Shown: in pieces, positions 1 through 8,340 of the stretch
Layout of the letters: each line of letters opens with the position of its first letter
Position numbering within the stretch: position 1 is the first letter of the stretch
From: Pseudoroseicyclus_A sp041714655
Lineage (GTDB): Bacteria > Pseudomonadota > Alphaproteobacteria > Rhodobacterales > Rhodobacteraceae
Length of the DNA: 64,000 nt
Direction of reading: 5' to 3'
Assembly (NCBI RefSeq): GCF_041714655.1
Contig: NZ_CP168219.1
Span: forward strand, 1,488,001 to 1,552,000
The notes under the pieces: generated by a model
The model's input: only the letters and a program-made list of their open reading frames with translations
Database searches by the model: none
Told to the model about the DNA's origin: nothing
Translations under genes and position numbers: made by a program

Positions 1-305
1 AGGTGGCGGTAGAGCCCGCGGGCACGCGCCACCTTCAGCATCCCCTCCGACAGGTCGCAGCCGTCGATGACCTCAAACCCCTCGGCCGCGAGCGCGACGC
101 CGGAAAGGCCCGTGCCGCAGCCCATGTCGAGAATGGGCGCATCCTTGGACAGGCCCGTGGCGGCGAGCGCAGCGGCGCAGCGGGCGGGCGTCGCATAGCC
201 GGCCTGCCTCAACTCCGCGTCGTAACTCGCGGCCCAGCCGTCATAATAGTCGCGCACGGCACCCTCGCCGTCGAGATCATAGACGTTCTTCAGAAAGCCA
301 CCCAT
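1..305 (-). CDS. SAM-dependent methyltransferase, N-terminal part (runs off the window)
   Basis: About 101 N-terminal residues of a class I methyltransferase are visible; the rest lies left of base 1. The start is the ATG at 303-305. The SAM-binding motif I (ILDMGCGTG) is at residues 58-66, followed by an acidic strand end (DGCDLSEGML) as in motif II of the ubiE/Methyltransf_11-type fold. It is co-directional with trmFO and begins 21 bases after the trmFO stop, so the two may be co-transcribed, although no good ribosome binding site is seen. The substrate cannot be told from this fragment. Confidence 0.8.
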   Translation of the reverse strand, partial: MGGFLKNVYDLDGEGAVRDYYDGWAASYDAELRQAGYATPARCAAALAATGLSKDAPILDMGCGTGLSGVALAAEGFEVIDGCDLSEGMLKVARARGLYRH

Positions 306-326
306 GGGCCCAAGTCTAGCAGGCGC

Positions 327-1682
327 TCAGGCCTCCGCCAATGCCGTTGCATCGAGCCAGGCGCGCCAGTCGGCCTTGGCGCGGGCTGTATAGGCCGGGT
401 AGCGCTCCTTCCGGCCGCGCCGGCCGGATTTCGCTTCCGGCAGAGGGGGAAAGAGGCCGAAGTTCACGTTCATCGGCTGGAAGGTCTTGGCCTCCGCTCC
501 GCCGGTGATATGGCTCACGAGGGCGCCGATGGCGGTGGTCGGCGGCACAGGAGGCAGGCTCTGCCCCCGGATCTCCGCCACCGCCAGTCGGGCGGCGAGG
601 AGGCCCATCGAGGCCGATTCCACATAGCCTTCCACCCCGGTGATCTGCCCCGCGAAGCGGATATTGGGCCGGGTCTTGAGGCGCATCTGCGCGTCGAGCA
701 GGGTCGGCGAGTTCAGGAAGGTGTTGCGGTGGATGCCGCCGAGCCGGGCGAAGCTCGCCTCCTCCAACCCCGGAATACGTTTGAACACCTCGGTTTGCGC
801 GCCGTACTTCATCTTCGTCTGGAAGCCGACGATGTTATAGAGCGTGCCGAGCTGGTTGTCGCGGCGGAGCTGCACGACGGCATAGGGCTTCTCGTCCGGC
901 CGGTGCGCGTTGGTCAGGCCGATGGGCTTCATCGGCCCGAAGCGCAGGGTCTCGCGGCCGCGCTCGGCCATGACCTCGATCGGCAGGCAGCCGTCGAAAT
1001 AGCCGGCCGTCTCGCCCTCGTGGAACTCCGTCTTGTCGGCGGCGAGGAGCGCGTCGATGAAATCCTCGTACTGGGCCTTCGTCATGGGGCAGTTGAGATA
1101 GGCCTTCTGCTCCGCCTCCGTCTCGCCCTTGTCGTAGCGCGACTGCGCCCAGACGGTGCTCATGTCGATGGTCTCGGCATGGACGATGGGGGCGATGGCG
1201 TCGAAGAAGGCCAGCGCCTCGGCGCCTGTCTCGGCGGCAATGGCCTGGCCGAGGGCGGAGGAGGTGAGGGGGCCGGTGGCGATGATCCAGTGGCCGTCGC
1301 GCGGCAGCTCGGTGATCTCGCCCGGCTCGACCCGCACCCGCGGATGGGCGCGGAGCCGCGCGGTGACGGCGGCGGAGAAGCCCTCGCGGTCGACCGCGAG
1401 CGCCCCGCCGGCGGGCAGGCGATGGGCATCGCCCATCTCCATGATGAGGCCGCCGGCCTGGCGCATCTCCCAATGGAGGAGGCCAACGGCGTTGTTGTCG
1501 CTGTCGTCCGAGCGGAAGGAATTGGAGCAGACCATCTCGGCCAGATCGCCCGTCTTGTGGGCAAAGGTGCCGACGAGGGGGCGCATCTCGTGGATCACCA
1601 CGTCGACGCCCGCCTCGGCGGCCTGCCATGCGGCTTCGGATCCGGCGAGCCCGCCGCCGACGATATGGAGTGTCTCTGTCAT
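327..1682 (-). CDS. trmFO: TrmFO, folate/FAD-dependent tRNA (uracil-54-C5)-methyltransferase
   Basis: A 451-residue flavoprotein that makes 5-methyluridine at position 54 of tRNAs in the cytoplasm, taking the methylene group from 5,10-methylenetetrahydrofolate and reducing it with FADH2. The dinucleotide-binding GGGLAGSEAA is at residues 9-18, followed by the family-typical HEMRP and the MVCSNSFRSDD segment. A second conserved block (GQITGVEGYVESASMG) is near residue 340, and the C terminus carries the usual MNVNFGLFP stretch. Length and motif order are full. It replaces the SAM-dependent TrmA of enteric bacteria. The ATG at 1680-1682 is the first in frame. It lies 21 bases upstream of the methyltransferase gene and probably shares its transcript. 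Confidence 0.96.
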   Translation of the reverse strand: MTETLHIVGGGLAGSEAAWQAAEAGVDVVIHEMRPLVGTFAHKTGDLAEMVCSNSFRSDDSDNNAVGLLHWEMRQAGGLIMEMGDAHRLPAGGALAVDREGFSAAVTARLRAHPRVRVEPGEITELPRDGHWIIATGPLTSSALGQAIAAETGAEALAFFDAIAPIVHAETIDMSTVWAQSRYDKGETEAEQKAYLNCPMTKAQYEDFIDALLAADKTEFHEGETAGYFDGCLPIEVMAERGRETLRFGPMKPIGLTNAHRPDEKPYAVVQLRRDNQLGTLYNIVGFQTKMKYGAQTEVFKRIPGLEEASFARLGGIHRNTFLNSPTLLDAQMRLKTRPNIRFAGQITGVEGYVESASMGLLAARLAVAEIRGQSLPPVPPTTAIGALVSHITGGAEAKTFQPMNVNFGLFPPLPEAKSGRRGRKERYPAYTARAKADWRAWLDATALAEA

Positions 1683-1745
1683 GGGGGCGAGATAGGCCGA
1701 ATGCGGGCCAAGGGGAAGGGCGCGCCGCCGGTCGCGGCCGGGCGC

Positions 1746-1798
1746 AAAATTCTTCTGCGGATGAATTTTCGCTCAGAATTCTTCGGCGAAGAATTTTT
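1746..1798 (-). terminator. two AT-rich stem-loops after the DUF6614-like gene
   Basis: Just past the stop at 1804 (minus strand) lie two inverted repeats in an AT-rich island unlike its surroundings. One is AATTCTTC/GAAGAATT (1777-1784 and 1788-1795, loop of 3). The other is AAAATTC/GAATTTT (1746-1752 and 1763-1769). T runs follow on both strands, so they may end transcription in either direction; only the minus-strand gene adjoins them. Confidence 0.45.
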
Positions 1799-1803
1799 GG
1801 CCC

Positions 1804-2160
1804 TCAGATCAACGCGATGCGCTCGCGCTGGCTGGCGTCGGGATAGGGGCGGTAGAGCCCGACATCGGCCTTGAGGATCATGGCATGCACCTGATCGTAG
1901 AGCCGCGTCACCTCTTCATCCTCCGCCAGTTCGCTCAGCGAGGTGAAGGCCCGCTCGAGTGCCACGAGGCTGCCGACCTCCACCTCGAGGATGAAATCGC
2001 TGTGCGCCCCGGAAGAGAGCCCGAGTTTGCGGCGGAAGAGCCGCCAGGAGGCGATCATCCGTCGTTCCTGCAGAAGGCCGAGCCAGGTTTCGACCGCGCG
2101 GGCGAAGAGCAGGGCCTTCGCGCCGTCCTTCAGTTCGATCATGCAGTGATACAGGTTCAT
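1804..2160 (-). CDS. small conserved protein, DUF6614-like
   Basis: A 118-residue soluble protein beginning MNLYHCMIELKDGAKAL. I recall similar short proteins, annotated DUF6614, in Rhodobacterales, but the assignment is from memory and no biochemical role is known to me. The ATG at 2158-2160 is preferred over an in-frame start 33 bases upstream because GGGGAGGAGC lies just ahead of it. The sequence looks like a ferredoxin-like alpha/beta fold (a strand, a long helix of about residues 15-35, then FILEVEV as a second strand), but this is inference. No signal peptide or membrane segment is seen. It lies 57 bases downstream of gyrA on the same strand and may be read from the gyrA transcript. Confidence 0.75.
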   Translation of the reverse strand: MNLYHCMIELKDGAKALLFARAVETWLGLLQERRMIASWRLFRRKLGLSSGAHSDFILEVEVGSLVALERAFTSLSELAEDEEVTRLYDQVHAMILKADVGLYRPYPDASQRERIALI

Positions 2161-2165
2161 GCGAC

Positions 2166-2191
2166 GCTCCTCCCCGCCACCGGGGAGGAGC
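2166..2191 (-). promoter_or_regulatory. perfect 10-bp hairpin containing the ribosome binding site
   Basis: GCTCCTCCCC (2166-2175) and GGGGAGGAGC (2182-2191) form a perfect 10-bp stem with a 6-base loop between gyrA and the DUF6614-like gene. In the minus-strand mRNA the 3' arm does not overlap the AUG, but one arm holds the GGAGG-like ribosome binding sequence, so folding would hide it. It may also act as a weak gyrA terminator; there is no T run. Confidence 0.5.
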
Positions 2192-2216
2192 ATGACGCCC
2201 CAAGCTGAAGAGAGCG

Positions 2217-4976
2217 TTAAGCCTCGCCGGGCTCTCCGGCCTCGTCATCGCCCGGCACCTCGGCCTCGTCCGCCTCGGCGATCCAGGCGACGGAGGCGAC
2301 CTCCTCACCCTTGCCGGTGTTGAAGACCCGCACGCCCCCCGCCGAGCGCGAGCGGAAGGAGATGCCTTCCACCGGCACGCGGATCGACTGGCCGGTGGTC
2401 GTCACCAGCATGATCTGGTCGCCCATCTCGACCGGGAAGGACGAGACGATGGCGCCGCCGCGCATCGCCTTGTCCATCGCCATCACGCCCATGCCGCCAC
2501 GCCCGCGGACGGGATAATCGTGGCTGGAGGAGAGCTTGCCGAGGCCGCGTGCGGTGATCGTGAGGATCAGGTGCTCGGCGGCCGACATCTCGGCATAGCG
2601 CTCGGTGCTGATGGCGCCGGCGGTGGCCTCTTCGTCCTCGGCCTCCGGCTCTTCGGTGACGCCGGCCATGGCGCGGCGCATCTTGAGATAGCCGGCGCGT
2701 TCCTCCGGGGAGGCCTCGAAATGCCGGATGACAGACATGGAGACCACACGGTCGCCATTGCTCAGCCTGATGCCGCGCACGCCGGTGGACGAGCGGCCCG
2801 AGAAGACCCGCACATCGGTGACGGGGAAGCGGATCGCCCGGCCGGAATCGGTGACGAGCATCACGTCGTCGCTCTCGGCGCAGATGCGGGCGCCGATCAG
2901 GCTGACGGAGCCGTCATCGGGCAGCTTCATGGCAATCTTGCCGTTTCGCATGACATTGGTGAAGTCGGAAAGGTGGTTCCGCCGCACGTCGCCCGCGCTG
3001 GTCGCGAAGACGATGTTAAGGCTGTCCCAATCCTCCTCCGGCCGGTCGACCGGCATGATTGCGGCGATGGAGACGCCGCCCGGGATCGGCAGGATGTTGA
3101 CGATGGCCTTGCCGCGCGAGGTCCGCCCGCCGGCCGGCAGGCGCCAGCACTTCAGCTTGTAGACCATGCCGTCGGTCGTGAAGAACAGGAGCTGGTCGTG
3201 GGTATTGGCGACGAAGAGCGTCGTCACCACGTCCTCTTCCTTCAGCCCGCCGCCGGAGAGGCCCTTGCCGCCGCGCCGCTGCGAGCGGAAATCGGCGAGC
3301 GGGGTGCGCTTGATGTAGCCGCCCTGCGTGACGGTCACGACCATGTCCTCGCGCTCGATCAGGTCTTCGTCGTCGAGATCGCCGGCCCAGTCGGTGATCT
3401 CCGTCCGGCGCGGCACGGCGAAGAGGCTCTTCACCTCCTCCAGCTCGGCGCGGATGATGCCGATGATCCGGGCGCGGGAGCGCAGGATCTCGAGGCAATC
3501 CTTGATGGTGGCGGCGAGGGTCTCGAGCTCGTCGGTCACCTCCTTGACGCCGATCTGGGTGAGGCGCTGCAGGCGCAATTCGAGAATGGCGCGGGCCTGG
3601 GCCTCGGAGAGGTTGTAGGTGCCGTCGTCGTTGATCGTATGCGTCGGGTCGTCGATCAGCTTGATGTAATCGGCGATCTCGGCGGCCGGCCAGCGGCGGG
3701 TCATCAGCGCTTCGCGCGCCTCGGCGGCATCGGCGGAGCGGCGGATCGTGGCGACCACCTCGTCGACGTTGGAGACGGCGACGGCGAGGCCGCAGAGGAT
3801 ATGCGCCCGCTCGCGGGCCTTCCTGAGCTCGAAGGCCGTTCGCCGCGCCACGACCTCTTCGCGGAAGTCGAGGAAGGCGACAAGGAAGCCGCGGAGCGTC
3901 AGCACCTCGGGCTTGCCGCCGTTCAGCGCCAGCATGTTGCAGCCGAAGGAGGTCTGCATCGGCGTGAAGCGGAAGAGCTGGTTCAGCACCACCTCCGCCG
4001 TCGCGTCGCGCTTCAGCTCGATGACGACGCGCACGCCGTGGCGGTCGCTCTCGTCCTGCACATGGGCGATGCCCTCGATCCGCTTGTCCCGCGCCGCCTC
4101 GGCGATGCGGTCGATCATCGTCGCCTTGTTCACCTGATAGGGGATCTCGTCGATGATGATCGCCCAGCGGTCCTTGCGGATCTCTTCGGTGTGGGACTTC
4201 GCGCGGATGATGACGGAGCCGCGCCCTTCCAGATAGGCGCGCCGCGCGCCGGAGCGGCCGAGGATCAGCCCGCCCGTCGGGAAGTCCGGGGCGGGGACGA
4301 ACTCGATCAGCTCCTCGGAGCTGAGATCGGGATTGTCGAGCAGCGCGAGGCAGGCGTCCACGACCTCGCCCAGATTGTGGGGCGGGATGTTCGTCGCCAT
4401 GCCGACGGCGATGCCGCCCGCGCCGTTGACGAGCATGTTGGGGAAGCGCGCCGGCAGGACGGTGGGCTCACGATCCTTGCCGTCGTAATTGTCCTGAAAG
4501 TCGACCGTGTCCTTCTCGATATCGGCGAGAAGATAGGTCGCGGGCTTGTCCATCCGCACTTCGGTGTAGCGCATGGCGGCGGCCTGGTCGCCGTCCATCG
4601 AGCCGAAGTTGCCCTGCCCGTCGAGGAGGGGGAGGGACATCGAGAAATCCTGCGCCATCCGCACGAGGGCGTCGTAGATCGCGCTGTCGCCATGCGGGTG
4701 GTAGCGGCCCATCGTGTCGCCGACGGGGCGGGCGGACTTGCGATAGGCCTTGTCGGGCGTGTTGCCCGTCTCGTGCATCGAGAAGAGGATGCGCCGGTGC
4801 ACCGGCTTCAGACCGTCGCGCAGATCGGGAATCGCCCGGCTGACGATGACGCTCATCGCGTAATCGAGATAGGCGGTCTTCAGCTCCTGGGAGATCGAGA
4901 CGGTCGGGCCGTCATAGCTGCTCCGCGGGGTGCCGCCATCTTCATCATCTGTCGGGAAATCGGGCGTATCGGTCAC
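2217..4976 (-). CDS. gyrA: DNA gyrase subunit A
   Basis: About 919 residues. GyrA is the DNA cleavage/rejoining subunit of gyrase (A2B2), which introduces negative supercoils. From the chosen GTG start the quinolone-resistance region HPHGDSAIYD has Ser98 and Asp102 in wild-type form and the catalytic tyrosine is Tyr137 (MRYTEVRM). The GyrA box QRRGGKG is present, separating it from ParC. The C-terminal beta-pinwheel contains an acidic insert (about EEPEAEDEEATAG) as is common in alphaproteobacteria, and the tail is acidic. The frame stays open further upstream, but GTG at 4974-4976 fits the usual N terminus (VTDTPDFP). It is also the first good start downstream of a promoter whose -10 is at 5017-5022, which excludes the ATG at 5033. 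Confidence 0.96.
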   Translation of the reverse strand: MTDTPDFPTDDEDGGTPRSSYDGPTVSISQELKTAYLDYAMSVIVSRAIPDLRDGLKPVHRRILFSMHETGNTPDKAYRKSARPVGDTMGRYHPHGDSAIYDALVRMAQDFSMSLPLLDGQGNFGSMDGDQAAAMRYTEVRMDKPATYLLADIEKDTVDFQDNYDGKDREPTVLPARFPNMLVNGAGGIAVGMATNIPPHNLGEVVDACLALLDNPDLSSEELIEFVPAPDFPTGGLILGRSGARRAYLEGRGSVIIRAKSHTEEIRKDRWAIIIDEIPYQVNKATMIDRIAEAARDKRIEGIAHVQDESDRHGVRVVIELKRDATAEVVLNQLFRFTPMQTSFGCNMLALNGGKPEVLTLRGFLVAFLDFREEVVARRTAFELRKARERAHILCGLAVAVSNVDEVVATIRRSADAAEAREALMTRRWPAAEIADYIKLIDDPTHTINDDGTYNLSEAQARAILELRLQRLTQIGVKEVTDELETLAATIKDCLEILRSRARIIGIIRAELEEVKSLFAVPRRTEITDWAGDLDDEDLIEREDMVVTVTQGGYIKRTPLADFRSQRRGGKGLSGGGLKEEDVVTTLFVANTHDQLLFFTTDGMVYKLKCWRLPAGGRTSRGKAIVNILPIPGGVSIAAIMPVDRPEEDWDSLNIVFATSAGDVRRNHLSDFTNVMRNGKIAMKLPDDGSVSLIGARICAESDDVMLVTDSGRAIRFPVTDVRVFSGRSSTGVRGIRLSNGDRVVSMSVIRHFEASPEERAGYLKMRRAMAGVTEEPEAEDEEATAGAISTERYAEMSAAEHLILTITARGLGKLSSSHDYPVRGRGGMGVMAMDKAMRGGAIVSSFPVEMGDQIMLVTTTGQSIRVPVEGISFRSRSAGGVRVFNTGKGEEVASVAWIAEADEAEVPGDDEAGEPGEA

Positions 4977-5016
4977 GTCTGGCCTGTTCTTGTCGCGCCA
5001 TATCTTGTTGCGGCTG

Positions 5017-5046
5017 ACTATATCACCCGCCATCCCTAGGTTACAA
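5017..5046 (-). promoter_or_regulatory. probable gyrA promoter
   Basis: On the minus strand TTGTAA (5041-5046) and TATAGT (5017-5022) are separated by 18 bases, a close match to sigma-70 elements. Transcription would begin near 5010, about 35 bases before the GTG start at 4976. Confidence 0.6.
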
Positions 5047-5055
5047 TGCCGGGGC

Positions 5056-5150
5056 GCCAACAAGGTTGGCAGCCAGCCGGACTCATTGCCAACATATTGT
5101 TTTCGTTGACTCTTAACCTGTCGCTGGCAAGCTGCTTCCGTGAGGTTGGC
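5056..5150. repeat. four GTTGGC/GCCAAC elements between gyrA and usg
   Basis: GCCAAC at 5056-5061 and 5088-5093 and GTTGGC at 5065-5070 and 5145-5150 form alternating inverted pairs. The best are GCCAAC-AAG-GTTGGC and GTTGGCA-N15-TGCCAAC. They lie just upstream of the gyrA -35 and between the two divergent genes, so they could bind a regulator; chance is not excluded. Confidence 0.35.
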
Positions 5151-5166
5151 AAAGAGGGCCGGCGCC

Positions 5167-5445
5167 ATGGCAGAATCGCAGGCAAGCGAGACGGAGCTGA
5201 TGCTGAAGGGCTACGGGCTGACGACGGCCGAGCTCTTCTACCGGATGCCGGATTATCGCAGCGTTCTCAACAGCTTCATCTGGCAGGATTACGATCTGGC
5301 GCCGGATCACCCCCGGCTCTTCAAGCTCATCGAGCATTGGCAGGAGCATATCGAGGGCCCGCTGCATTCGGTGCGCTTCACGCATCGCCGCCGCCTCGCC
5401 TCGGGCGAATGGCGAAACGTCACCGGCGAATTCCGCTATTCCTGA
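5167..5445 (+). CDS. usg: Usg family protein
   Basis: A 92-residue protein of the Usg family, found widely in alphaproteobacteria with no established function. The conserved core is intact: LMLKGYGLTTAELFYRMPD near residues 11-29, then NSFIWQDYDLAPD, and GPLHSVRFTH with WRNVTGEFR at the end. The ATG at 5167 is preceded by AAAGAGGG about nine bases upstream; an earlier ATG at 5140 has no such site. It is transcribed away from gyrA and converges on dsbB. No signal peptide or membrane segment is present. Confidence 0.85.
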   Translation: MAESQASETELMLKGYGLTTAELFYRMPDYRSVLNSFIWQDYDLAPDHPRLFKLIEHWQEHIEGPLHSVRFTHRRRLASGEWRNVTGEFRYS

Positions 5446-5505
5446 CGGCCCGGCAGCGGGCCGCCCGAAGGCGACAGGCCGGGCCTGACAGGTGGCGGGT
5501 CTCCC

Positions 5506-5976
5506 TCAGCGCATCGCGGGCGCGGCCCGGGCGGCGCGGAGCCAGATGAGCATGAGCACGAGCGAGAAGATCGCGTTCCAGCTCGCCATGGAGAGGCCCG
5601 CGAAGGCCCACGAGACCTGGTCGCAGAGCACGATCCCCGGCCCGTCGGTGGAGAGGAGGTCGGCGCCGCCGAGATCCCCGAGCCCGGTGCCGGAGGAGGT
5701 GCAGGAGGTCGGCCCCTCCCACCAGTCGCGCTCGACGCCGGTGTGGAAGATGCCGATGCCGGCAGTCACCGCCGTCGCCAGCGCGCCGAGCCAGGGCCAG
5801 ATGCGGCCGGGGACGATCAGCATGGCGAGCCCGATCAGCACGGCGGCGGCATGCGGCCAGCGCTGCCAGAGGCACATCTTGCAGGGCAGGTAGCCGATGA
5901 GCTGAAAGCCGAAGGCGCCGGCCAGCAGCAGGAGCGACCCGGCGGCGGCGATCAGCGAAAGTTGCAGACGGGTCAT
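5506..5976 (-). CDS. dsbB: DsbB-type disulfide bond formation protein
   Basis: A 156-residue inner-membrane protein that reoxidises a periplasmic DsbA-like thiol oxidase and passes electrons to quinone. Four hydrophobic segments are visible (about residues 6-27, 41-57, 60-78 and 121-150). The first periplasmic loop carries the CxxC pair Cys32-Lys-Met-Cys35. The second loop has Cys92 and Cys118, matching the two redox pairs of DsbB. Its start overlaps the yqaA stop by four bases (ATGA), so the two are translationally coupled. No dsbA gene is nearby. Confidence 0.88.
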   Translation of the reverse strand: MTRLQLSLIAAAGSLLLLAGAFGFQLIGYLPCKMCLWQRWPHAAAVLIGLAMLIVPGRIWPWLGALATAVTAGIGIFHTGVERDWWEGPTSCTSSGTGLGDLGGADLLSTDGPGIVLCDQVSWAFAGLSMASWNAIFSLVLMLIWLRAARAAPAMR

Positions 5977-6551
5977 AGATACCTCACAAGATAGAAGCCG
6001 CCGAAGAACAGCAGGCAGAGAAGGGCGAACACGAGCCCGAGCCGCCGCTCGATGAAGTCGCGCACCGGCTCACCAAAGCGCCAGAGCAGCAGGGCGACAA
6101 GGAAGAAGCGCAGCGCGCGCGCGATGATCGCGCACAGGATGAAGATCGGCAGCGACAGGCCGGTGGCCCCCGAGGCGATAGTGATGACCTTGAAGGGGAA
6201 GGGCGTCACGCCCGCAATCAGCACCGCCCAGGCGCCCCAGCTGTTGTAGCGCTCGGCGAAGGCGGAGAAATCCTCCGTCTTGCCGTATAGATCGAGGATC
6301 GGCTGGCCGAGCTGCTCGAAGAGCCCCCAGCCGATCAGATAGCCCGCGAGCGCGCCGGCCACCGAGGCCAGCGTCGCCACCAGGGCATAGTGGAAGGCGC
6401 GGCCCGGCCGGGCGATGATCATCGGGATGAGCACCACATCGGGCGGAATCGGGAAGAACGAGCTTTCGGCAAAGGCCACGATCGCCAGCGCCCAGAGGGC
6501 GCGCGGATGCGAGGCGAGCGAGATCGTCCAGTCGTAAAGGCGGCGGATCAC
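5973..6551 (-). CDS. YqaA-type DedA/SNARE-associated family membrane protein
   Basis: A 192-residue integral membrane protein of the DedA/VTT superfamily (YqaA branch), members of which are implicated in membrane lipid handling and envelope stability. Features are ESSFFPIPPDVVL near residues 28-40 (the re-entrant region), GALAGYLIGWGLFE, and a later conserved basic/glycine segment (FPFKVITIASG). A GTG at 6549-6551 with GGGGA five bases upstream is preferred. The frame continues 18 codons further up, but those residues do not resemble the family and would overlap the upstream control region of the divergent peptidase. It overlaps dsbB by four bases. Confidence 0.85.
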   Translation of the reverse strand: MIRRLYDWTISLASHPRALWALAIVAFAESSFFPIPPDVVLIPMIIARPGRAFHYALVATLASVAGALAGYLIGWGLFEQLGQPILDLYGKTEDFSAFAERYNSWGAWAVLIAGVTPFPFKVITIASGATGLSLPIFILCAIIARALRFFLVALLLWRFGEPVRDFIERRLGLVFALLCLLFFGGFYLVRYL

Positions 6552-6653
6552 GTCATTCCCCAAAACCCGATGGCTCCTTAGGACATGGCCGGGAACGATG
6601 GTCAATCACACGGCGTTCACGACAAAACGACGGGCCGGGACGGAGGGCACCAC

Positions 6654-7529
6654 ATGAAATGGCAGGGACGGCGGCAGAGCCGCAATGTGATCGACCGGCG
6701 CGGTCGGGGCGGCAGGGGCGGCGGGGCCGTGCGGCTCGGCGGGGCCGGGGGGCTCGGGCTCCTCGCCATCGTCGTGGTCGGCTGGTTCCTCGGCGTCGAT
6801 CTGACGCCGCTTCTCGGCGGCAGCGACGGCGGGGGCGGCTATGTCTCGCAGCCCGGCAGCGAGCGCCCGCTCAGCGCCGAGGAAGAGGCCGCCGGCGATT
6901 TCGCCGCCGTGACGCTGGCCGATACCGAAGAGGTCTGGAGCGGCATCTTCGCCGAAGATGTGGGCCAGCCCTACGACCCCTCGACGCTGGTGCTCTTCTC
7001 CGGCTCGACCTCCTCCGCCTGCGGCGGGGCGAGCGCCATGACCGGCCCGTTCTACTGCCCGAACGACGAGCGCATCTATCTCGACACCCAGTTCTTCACG
7101 ACGCTCGATCGGCAGCTCGGCGCCGGGGGCGATTTCGCCTCGGCCTATGTGATCGCCCATGAGGTCGCCCATCACGTGCAGGACGAGCTCGGCATCCTTT
7201 CCGAGGCGCAGGCCCTGCAGAGCCGCTCGAGCGAGGAGCAGGCGAATGCGATCTCGGTGCGCATCGAGCTTCAGGCCGATTGCTATGCCGGCATCTGGGC
7301 GCGCGCCGCCGAAAGCCAGCTCGGCACGATCGAGCCCGGCGACATCGCCGAGGCGATGAACGCCGCCGCGCGGATCGGCGACGACACGCTGCAGCGCCAG
7401 TCGGGCGGCCGCGTGCGGCCGGAGACCTTCACGCATGGCACCTCCGAGCAGCGCCAGCGCTGGTTCGAGACGGGCTACCGCAGCGGCGACATCACCGCCT
7501 GCGACACGTTCGGCGCCTCGCGGCTCTAG
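6654..7529 (+). CDS. neutral zinc metallopeptidase (YpfJ family)
   Basis: A 291-residue membrane-anchored protein of the putative neutral zinc metallopeptidase family (YpfJ/PF04228 type). A basic N terminus (MKWQGRRQSRNVIDRRG) precedes one hydrophobic segment at about residues 32-48 and then an extracytoplasmic domain. The zinc motif HEVAHH is at residues 169-174, the third ligand candidate lies in the ELQADCYAGIWA segment, and an upstream SACG...FYCP cysteine pair is typical. The ATG at 6654 has GGAGGG just upstream. Cellular substrates of the family are not known. It is divergent from yqaA. Confidence 0.88.
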   Translation: MKWQGRRQSRNVIDRRGRGGRGGGAVRLGGAGGLGLLAIVVVGWFLGVDLTPLLGGSDGGGGYVSQPGSERPLSAEEEAAGDFAAVTLADTEEVWSGIFAEDVGQPYDPSTLVLFSGSTSSACGGASAMTGPFYCPNDERIYLDTQFFTTLDRQLGAGGDFASAYVIAHEVAHHVQDELGILSEAQALQSRSSEEQANAISVRIELQADCYAGIWARAAESQLGTIEPGDIAEAMNAAARIGDDTLQRQSGGRVRPETFTHGTSEQRQRWFETGYRSGDITACDTFGASRL

Positions 7530-7558
7530 GGCCGCGAGGGAGGCCGCCCACGACGCGA

Positions 7559-7588
7559 TTGACGGCGCCGGCCCGCTGCGGCTAGGTC
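7559..7588 (+). promoter_or_regulatory. probable promoter of tRNA-Leu
   Basis: TTGACG (7559-7564) and TAGGTC (7583-7588) are 18 bases apart, placing the transcription start about two bases before the tRNA at 7597. Confidence 0.6.
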
Positions 7589-7596
7589 GGCGCCAG

Positions 7597-7682
7597 GCCG
7601 GTGTGGCGGAATGGTAGACGCAGCGGATTCAAAATCCGCCGATGGCAACATCGTGTCGGTTCGAGTCCGACCACCGGTACCA
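7597..7682 (+). tRNA. tRNA-Leu (anticodon CAA)
   Basis: An 86-base class II tRNA with encoded CCA. The acceptor stem is GCCGGTG/CACCGGT with a G1-U72 wobble; the T arm is GTCGG-TTCGAGT-CCGAC. The anticodon stem GCGGA/TCCGC encloses the loop TTCAAAA, giving anticodon CAA (reads UUG). The long variable arm GATGGCAACATC, with a GATG/CATC stem, identifies leucine rather than a class I tRNA. Confidence 0.96.
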
Positions 7683-7705
7683 GCATCGAAGTGAGGCGGC
7701 CCCGG

Positions 7706-7724
7706 GCGGGCCCGGGCCCGCTTT
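7706..7724 (+). terminator. possible terminator after tRNA-Leu
   Basis: GCGGGC-CCGG-GCCCGC (7706-7721) followed by TTT, 24 bases past the tRNA. The T run is short and the surrounding GGGCCC tract can fold in other ways. Confidence 0.45.
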
Positions 7725-8340
7725 AGGCAAATTCGCCCGACTTTCCCCTTGGATATCTTGATTCGCATCTAGATTTGCGCCGTCTCTTCGGAGCTCCGGC
7801 ACCAATCGGCCGGCTTTGCAAAGATTGGTTCAAAGTCGGAGACGAGGGGCGAGGCCGCCCCTCCGCCCCGCACCGCCCGCCCGGCCTGGGCTGACAGGTG
7901 GTCAGGCGTCAACAATCCGGATGGCAAACTCGTCCTTAAGTTGCATTACGCGCCCGGCACCGCCGCCCAAGGGTCGTGATTGGTTCCCTTGTCGCAACAA
8001 TTCCCGCGTAGCCCTCGCAAATGAGGCAGGCTGCCCCGGACCTGCCGCGAGGTCCTCGGCAATTTGCCATCATCTTTCCAACAATTTTCGCTTTGTTCGC
8101 TCCAAATTCGCCGGTATCCAGATCGTGGCCCGAGTGACGGGCCCCCGGCTTGGGGGAGCCGGTCCGGCTGACAGGTCGGAAAAGTGGTCTGCTGCTGGGC
8201 TCGGTCTCAACGCGGAACAGGCTAGACGGCGCACCGCCACAAGGGCGGGCGCGCGCGGCGCTTGCGACAGGCGCCGTGCAGGACCTTTTTCTCGCGGCAT
8301 CGCCGCGGCCGGCATGCCGGCGAGATTTGGAGTGGTAGAG
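7725..8340. other. gene-free stretch before the RTX/Hint gene
   Basis: No convincing coding frame exists here. The open frame that runs into the RTX gene from 7816 has an Arg/Pro-rich translation with no family resemblance. A more AT-rich patch at about 7722-7780 could hold a promoter, but I cannot match a good -35/-10 pair. The length suggests a long leader or complex control of the secreted protein. Confidence 0.5.

Noticed and set aside
2520..5039. 839-codon open frame antisense to gyrA
   Set aside because: Same cause; no recognisable domain and fully covered by GyrA.
7816..8340. Extra N-terminal 175 residues for the RTX protein
   Set aside because: The translation is Arg/Pro-rich and unlike secreted RTX proteins; the ATG at 8341 has its own leader and begins with a repeat.
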